Positions 58,157 through 64,000 of a stretch of DNA of 64,000 bases are shown here, piece by piece; the first letter of the stretch is position 1, and every line of letters begins with the position of its first letter. Where the stretch lies: NCBI GenBank assembly GCA_029339505.1, contig JAQISU010000119.1:2085001-2149000 (forward strand), read 5' to 3'. A model generated the notes under the pieces. That model was not told the DNA's origin. It saw only the letters and a program-made list of their open reading frames with translations, and searched no databases. The translations under genes were made by a program, and so were the position numbers. The stretch is from Unio delphinus (lineage: Eukaryota > Mollusca > Bivalvia > Unionida > Unionidae).

Positions 58157-58819
58157 TCTTGGCAGTGTAATTAAGTAAACCCGTGTAAATGGTAAAATTA
58201 ATTTTAAGTCCAAGATATGATATAGATAATAATGTTTTGTCTTTATGTTAACGGAAAAAAATCATTATGATTTCAATACAACTATCACTCTTGCGTTCCT
58301 CGTCATAATATATGATTTATTTCCCTAACATGTTAAAGTAAAACATTATTATTAGAAGTAGTACTAGTATTGTTATTAATATTATTATTATCTATCAACA
58401 CCACACATGCATATGTATAACTCTTGCTATTTCCACATTATCATCATCACCGTTCCGAAATAAATATAATCAAGATGGTCCTCATATATTTGCGTTTATT
58501 AGATATAATAAGCACCCATGGCTTGGTGATAGTGCCATGTATAATATTTATGTCCAAATAACAATTACACAAAGGTAGTATAAGTCATCTGCGACTTACG
58601 GAAATATGTTTTTTCTGTCGATCCAATTTATATGGTTTTCATTAAAGTCTTTGTGATTTTAATAAATGACGATTGTTTAATGCCAGTGCATTGCATCAAG
58701 TTTTACATTATAATCTATATATGATTTATGATGTATTCAACGCTTGACAGGTAAGTAGTATTGCAATGAACAGACGTTATTTGAAGCAAATCGCTTATGT
58801 TAAGAAGCGCTTCCAATGC

Positions 58820-59263
58820 CTACATATTGCAGCCAACAGCACCAGTTGGAGTATTAGGTGGACAGCATTGTACCCTACGGTCTCTCTTCTCTTCTACATA
58901 ACACCAATATTTAAACTTATACTGAACTTCTGTATGAAGTCCGCAAGGAGATTCCGGAATACACGTTTGTCCTTTCTCCGCCGTAAAACTAGGTTCAGTA
59001 CATTTTATGTCAGATGTTTTTCCAGCATAGCACCACGTGTGACCCGCTCCCTTAAGGGCGCACTGATCACTGCAACAATAATCCCAATAATTGTTTGTAT
59101 CTACATAACACCATCGGTACGAATAACCGTGCATTCCACATTCATGGCCAGTCCTGCATTTGGTGTTGCCAACAGTGTACAAGTCGCGAAACGTCTTTTC
59201 TGAGTAAATGGCGTTGCAAAAAGCAAGCAGCACCATGCCGAGTAGATGTAAAGTGTAGTCCAT
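58820..59263 (-). CDS. Secreted cysteine-rich protein (kringle/FN2-like)
   Basis: 147 codons from ATG 59263. I chose this start because a typical signal peptide follows (MDYTLHLLGMVLLAFCNAIYS) and a 3' splice-site-like TTCTATTCCAG ends at 59278, so an upstream non-coding exon is likely. The mature part is rich in Cys with three WCY motifs: GYSYRWCYVDTNNYWDYCC, GAGHTWCYAG and YKFKYWCYVEE. The pattern resembles the second half of kringle or fibronectin type II modules, which bind ligands outside the cell. No catalytic motif is present. A possible AATAAA on the minus strand lies at 58495-58500. It is likely a real host gene; the exact family is unsure. Confidence 0.6.
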   Translation of the reverse strand: MDYTLHLLGMVLLAFCNAIYSEKTFRDLYTVGNTKCRTGHECGMHGYSYRWCYVDTNNYWDYCCSDQCALKGAGHTWCYAGKTSDIKCTEPSFTAEKGQTCIPESPCGLHTEVQYKFKYWCYVEEKRDRRVQCCPPNTPTGAVGCNM

Positions 59264-59547
59264 GATGCTACAATGATCTGGAATAGAATACAACATTAAC
59301 CAGTTATTAACCATTTTAACTCAAGTTATTTTGATATTTGAAGTATGTGCTCCTCGATGAATTGAATGTTTATCACTTTCAGGTTTAAAACTCACCTCTA
59401 AAATCTAAGCGTCTAATGGGTAGAAAACCAATTCGTTATACGCTAATTGGATTAAATTTGCAAACTGTTAATTCTCAATGTGAAAATTAAATTGATCTAG
59501 GCAACTGAAACTTCAGATGGCCTCAAAACACACCTGAATCATGCATG

Positions 59548-59675
59548 CATGCGTGTATGTATGTATGTATGTATGTATGTATGTATGTATGTATGTATGT
59601 ATGTATGTATGTATGTATGTATGTATGTATGTATGTATGTATGTATGTATGTATGTATGTATGTATGTATGTATG
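59548..59675. repeat. (ATGT)n microsatellite
   Basis: Uninterrupted ATGT/TATG tetranucleotide tract. The open frame across it is an artefact. Confidence 0.95.
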
Positions 59676-59734
59676 AGCTCGAACATTTCCATCGTACAAT
59701 ATTATTGCATCATACTATGATTCTTTATCTGACG

Positions 59735-60190
59735 TATAATCAGACTTTATAGGTTCGGGAAGATTTTGATAAGATGGTGCCTTAGGTGGGACTTTAGGTC
59801 ATCCTATCACGGTTTATATAGAACTCTGATAGATATATAAAGAATACCCGGGTGAGTTTATCGAAATCGCGGATGATAATGTTGGTTCATGAACTATTAT
59901 AACGATATTTTATTCTTTTCCCGTTATGTATTTTATTTCATTATTGATCTGTTCGATATGGTAAGACCCAGATGTTAAGGAAGCTTTATTCCAATCTGGA
60001 GTCCCATCCTGTTTTTTTTTACTCGCAAACACTAAGGAATTATTAGGATATTATATTGCTGACCTCCAAATGATTTTGATCTATTATTCGGCCAAATGTG
60101 GTATACTCGTAATTTTGCCAGCGCTATCTCCTTAACCGGAATGACAGTGGGAAAATTCACACTGAACTCAGCGTTGGTTGAGGTTATTTA
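59735..60190 (-). pseudogene. Penton-like protein, N-terminal relic, element 3
   Basis: On the minus strand, sequence matching the first third of the penton-like gene is visible. It includes the ALAKL and RVYH segment (near 60100-60130), the tract around the YQIEQIN motif (near 59950) and the LGW region near 59800. Many frameshifts and stops. The C-terminal part and the terminal palindrome are missing; the (ATGT)n tract lies just beyond. Confidence 0.65.
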
Positions 60191-60194
60191 GATC

Positions 60195-60565
60195 ATGGTT
60201 GTCTTTCGCTGCGTTGTCTTCGAGCCTATGTTGTGAAGTAATTCCGTTGTTGATGTTGGTGTCATTGTGGATGCCGTTGCCGTTTTTGTTATTGTTGTGC
60301 AGTGTTTCTAATTTTGATGTTGCGCTAAGGTAGACATTGATCATAGTGGATATTTCGTTATATGATATTGTTGTGTCTTCAAAATTAGATGATATCAGCG
60401 ACGATAATTGGGAATTCGGTCCAGCAATTACACTTAAAACCGATACACAGTAATGTCAACTCTGGTTATTCGCCTGTGGTAATTTTTATATTCGCGGTAT
60501 ATTAGTCAATAACATGTTTTATTTTAGTTTGAAACTTACGGACTTGATCATATCGATATTGTTGG
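60195..60565 (-). pseudogene. Two-helix membrane protein relic, element 3
   Basis: Degraded match to 22054-22647 and 32708-33280. The N-terminal basic segment and the C-terminal helical region are traceable, but the two hydrophobic helices are mostly deleted. It is recognised mainly by position between the penton and fibre relics. Confidence 0.5.
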
Positions 60566-60703
60566 ACATTCATTATACTATTTACTGAAATCAATTACAA
60601 ATTATGCGTAGTACGTCATTGATGCCCGAGCTAAAATACCACTGATAGAGGTTATTGTAAATGTTCTCGTGGCACCCTTATTTATTATTGCACTTGCTGT
60701 ATT

Positions 60704-61180
60704 AATTCCCGTATATGTATCCAATGACACATTTCATTGTACCCCTGAGAGGAGGGTCAATCTATAGATAATTTTGACTTCAGTGGTAATATTAATAATA
60801 TGTTTTTGTGGTGTCCAGTCGAACGTTCCTTGATGTGTCGAGTACACGGTATTAATATTTTATTTATGTGGTATTTTAATGTTATCAAGCCGGGTCGCTA
60901 TAGCAGGATAATCACTAACGATATTGTCATGTGTTAGTTTAATTCCCGTATATGTATCCAATGACACATTTAATTGTACCCCTGAGAGGAGGGTCAATAT
61001 ATACATAATTTTGACTTCAGTGGTAATATTAATAATATTATTTTGTGGTGTCCAGTCGAACGTTCCTTGATGTGTCGAGTACACGGTATTAATATTTTAT
61101 TTATGTGGTATTTTAATGTTATCAAGCCGGGTCGCTATAGCAGGACAATTACTAACGATATTGTCATGTGTTAGTTTAAT
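60704..61180 (-). repeat. 237-bp tandem duplication of the fibre head region
   Basis: AATTCCCGTATATG recurs at 60704 and 60941, exactly 237 bp apart (79 codons). The two units are almost identical, so this duplication is younger than the point mutations that killed the gene, or nearly so. Confidence 0.92.
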
Positions 61181-61297
61181 TGTATCAATATTTGTTTTAA
61201 TGTCAGAAAGGTTTATTATGACAAATAAATTATCCATGGTTACGAAGATTTTCAAATGCGCCTACATGAACATCATAATCAGATCGCCACATTTATA

Positions 61298-61430
61298 ATT
61301 TACCATCTGTGATTGTATGCTCAGCTTGCAGCGTTGTTAGTTTACCATCCGTGGTTTTATGCTCAGCTTGCAGCGTTGTTAGTTCACCATCTGTGGTTTT
61401 ACACTCAGCTTACAGCGTTGTTAGTTTATT
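61298..61430 (-). repeat. 42-bp tandem repeat in the fibre shaft
   Basis: Three units around CTCAGCTTGCAGCGTTGTTA, period 42 bp (14 codons, two heptads). This differs in length and sequence from the 177-bp shaft unit of element 2. Confidence 0.85.
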
Positions 61431-61974
61431 GTCTTACACATCTACATACGTTTTGTCCCAACATCAGTATCCAGTGTTGGATTACTGGTTAATTTATTTG
61501 AGTTCATGTCGAGGGACCTGTCATTGTATCACAGGGATTTTTCACTCGATTGTTGATATTCTCTATCACAGTTGGTAATAGAACTCCGGGTCGTATTTTA
61601 CCAGTGGAATTAAACACCGCTAGTGAATTTTCAGTTACTCTATTTATTTTAACAATAATATCATTCAGGGAAACTTATTTTTTTTAATTTCCCTTGTTTA
61701 TCTTGAAATGCGACTATTTCGTTTGTATCCACACTTGCGAGGTTTAACATCTCTGATGCTTTTTCTTCGATTATTTGTTTTTACATCTTTGGTTGCAGAT
61801 ATCCCCAAAGTTTTTTTTCAGCTTGAAAAAGAGATCTTCCCCATATATCTATCATTGTATGATCAACCATTATATTTTAAGATCTCTCTAAAAGCGATTA
61901 CTCGTATATTCGTGTTAGGTTTTATGGGATGGTTTACTTGAGGATGATATCGCGTTAAGAACATTTGATACCTG

Positions 61975-62230
61975 CTAGCCGCATATTGGTGGGTCGGTTA
62001 TTATCTCTGTTGACAGGGTGGAGTACCGGCGAGGAATTTTTAATTGATATATATAACGAATAAATTCGTTAGGTGGCGCTAACCCATATGAATCAAAATG
62101 AACAATTATGCGCGGATCAATCGCGGATGCAACCCAGTGAGTTCCAGGTCGGGTGCTGTTATCCAGATTAATGATATCGGTTTCAGTGTTGTTTGGTTGT
62201 TGCGGTAATTGATCTCGCAAAAAAAAACAC
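61975..62230 (-). pseudogene. Adenain-type protease relic, element 3
   Basis: The open minus frame 62220-61975 holds His in GTHWVAS and Asp in VHFDSYG, and ends right after DPPICG, where a stop truncates the protein just past the catalytic Cys. The N-terminal part is shifted. Inactive. Confidence 0.8.
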
Positions 62231-62251
62231 CTCTAAAGTTTTTTATCTCTA

Positions 62252-63405
62252 ATTTGACAGCAACTGCTCTATAATTAGGAATAGTGATATCACCTACAGT
62301 ATTAGTCGGAAGAGTTTCACGAGCTCGGAAATGTATTTCAACGACGGATTGTTAGGTTAAATGCAGATGTTCCAACGAAAAGTAGAAAATCGGATATTGA
62401 TTTCTAAAATATAATTGCGATATTTGCAAACCGGTATCTACATTATTATCACATCTCATAAATCTCAAAAGAGCATGATACGCGCGATTTATTTGGTTTG
62501 GTCCGTATTTAAGTAAAATATCCTCTGATGGTTCTTGTTGGCCGTTTATTCTCAAGGAGACTTCAGTAACACAAAGTTGATTCAATAGCATATGGCTGTG
62601 TGTTTGTGAATTTAATCGGGTCTTATCCTGTAACGCAACACATATATGCCGCGGCGCAGAAACACCTTGTTGTGATGCCATATGCCATGTAAATATACCG
62701 TTTTCAGCAGTCTCCATAATATCTCTTGGTGTTGTTAGCCATGATAGCAATGATTTTCTACCTCTATCCATAAATAATAGTAATTTATCCTCTGCCATGA
62801 TTGATGGAGTCATTACTGGCATCCACAATGAAAGTTTTGTTATATTTACTTTACCATTAGCAACACCAGAACCATGCCAGGCTGCATCAATATTATCCCT
62901 TTTTCGCACGAGGATTACTGTATGTTTCGCACCAAAGATAAACTTTCTAACGTTTCTGCAAAATCCCAAATTAAGAGAAAGTACATGAAAAAATCTACGA
63001 GGTCCTTGCAACATTGATTGAGTGTGTAAACCATTAGGTTGTAATTAGGATTACCGTTAATAATCATATTTTCGGCATCAACATTAGCAGTATAATCACG
63101 ATTTCCCGGTTGTCTTATAATGTACTCATTATGATGAGCATTATTAGTTATATCTTTAGCTAACATTATAGATGGTCTAGCCGATCTTGTATAATCATTA
63201 GAATATCTTGCGAAACCCGCTATTGTTGTGGCACATCAACATCATGCTCTATAGATTCAAATTCTTTTCCATCGATTATATATTTAGCACTACTAAATAA
63301 TGCCATAATACCATACAAAACCAACTGGCAAATTTGCGACATATGGTGTATTATCTGCAACATTTGTAGCAAGTTCTCTTTCTAAACGATACATGCTTCA
63401 CCAAA
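62252..63405 (-). pseudogene. Major capsid protein relic, element 3
   Basis: The minus frame 63014-62352 is open for 220 codons with LGFCRNVRKFIFGAKHTVIL, KLSLWMPVMTP and FYFSLEHLHLT. The N-terminal segment (63405-63015) is broken in several places, and a short C-terminal tail reaches 62252. The first 70 or so residues are replaced by non-viral DNA at the same breakpoint as in 30750-31170. The melittin-like gene that should follow is missing: protease sequence comes directly after. Confidence 0.82.
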
Positions 63406-63522
63406 AGATGGATTCGCATCTGAGTGGGCCCAGGGGCAGCACGAAACACAATCCCCGTTGTGAGTTTCTAACCTGTCAAATAACAGTCTAAAGCCTCAAA
63501 AGATGTACATAATTTATGACCA

Positions 63523-63618
<96 letters not shown>

Positions 63619-64000
63619 TAACTAAGGTATATATATATATATATATGACTGCACATTTCCCGTATGAACCCTTGAAATGTCATTAATGTCATTGACAATT
63701 TAACAGGCTCAACGAGAGTACATATACCTTATACAATTATATACAAATATATACACTATATACGGTAATATACAAATGATTATGTAGGACGGCACATACA
63801 AATGATTATATTCAACTATCTACAAATATATAGGACAATACAACACAAAGGATTATATCAGACAACACAGCACAAAGGATCATATAGAACAATGTAACAC
63901 ATACATTTAGCCCTCCTCTGCATTCAATTGAAGCACTCTCCGTCATAAAAATCGCCCGGAGAGAATGCAAAAACACATTCACTCCGTGCAACAGTGTGAC
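62960..64000 (-). repeat. Inverted duplicate arm, partner 30060-31170
   Basis: Reverse-complement match to 30060-31170, including the TA tract, the GGGCCCACTCAGATGC phrase, the TCCTATATAATC short repeats and the truncated capsid start. It runs off the right edge of the window. Confidence 0.8.
63525..63620. repeat. (TA)n microsatellite
   Basis: TA tract inside the inverted duplicate arm, with a short second tract at 63626-63648. Confidence 0.95.

Larger units (their letters stand above)
60600..61854 (-). pseudogene. Fibre-like protein relic, element 3
   Basis: The N-terminus starts at 61854 (MIDIWG) as in the other elements. The shaft at 61298-61430 has three 42-bp repeats that read, on the minus strand, as a 14-residue unit beginning LTTLQAEH, two heptads long. 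The head region is present twice (see the 237-bp repeat), with FDWTPQ and QLNVSLDTY corresponding to FEWTPP and QLNISSS of element 2. Stops and frameshifts throughout. Confidence 0.62.

Overview
This is an AT-rich animal genome window, not bacterial. It has tetranucleotide, TA, CA and ATT microsatellites, minisatellites, two decayed non-LTR retrotransposons, a large 39-bp satellite and one probable host gene for a secreted cysteine-rich protein. The repeat mix and retrotransposon type suit a marine invertebrate, and a mollusc is my guess. I cannot identify the species.

The main content is a graveyard of endogenous copies of one lineage of Polinton/Maverick-like (adintovirus-like) double-stranded DNA viruses. 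Comparing copies gives two gene blocks. The replication block has a packaging ATPase (-), a parvovirus-type phospholipase A2 (+), a retrovirus-type integrase (+), and an SF1 helicase behind a B-family DNA polymerase (-). The virion block has a coiled-coil protein, a pVI-like amphipathic protein, a double-jelly-roll major capsid protein, a melittin-like hydrophobic protein, an adenain-type protease, a fibre-like protein, a two-helix membrane protein, a penton-like protein and then a palindromic end. Genes in the virion block share an upstream palindromic motif (AATTGAAAA followed by ACTAGT) just before the ATG.

Layout: 0-1.4 kb, one arm of a dispersed repeat whose inverted partner is at 54.65-56.0 kb. 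1.4-4.7 kb, a non-LTR element inside a 58-bp minisatellite. 5.7-6.7 kb, viral fragment P1 (coiled-coil gene relic plus palindrome). 7-11 kb, no recognisable gene. 12.3-15.2 kb, viral fragment P2 (replication block). 17.05-24.15 kb, viral element 1 (helicase stub, then the virion block, +). 25.2-29.4 kb, viral fragment P4 (replication block). 30.1-31.2 kb, an old capsid fragment. 31.2-39.5 kb, viral element 2 (virion block, -). 40-48 kb, ordinary non-coding DNA. 48.35-52.2 kb, 39-bp satellite. 52.9-54.5 kb, second non-LTR element. 58.8-59.3 kb, secreted protein gene. 59.7-63.4 kb, viral element 3 (virion block, -, most decayed). 63.4-64 kb, an inverted copy of the 30.1-30.8 kb sequence.

All viral copies are broken. 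Most carry in-frame stops and frameshifts, although several short genes remain open. The least explained features are the roughly 200-bp palindromic element end with a conserved central hairpin, the shared palindromic promoter-like motif, the rapid change of fibre-shaft repeat length between copies (177 bp, 42 bp, irregular), and the close coupling of polymerase and helicase.
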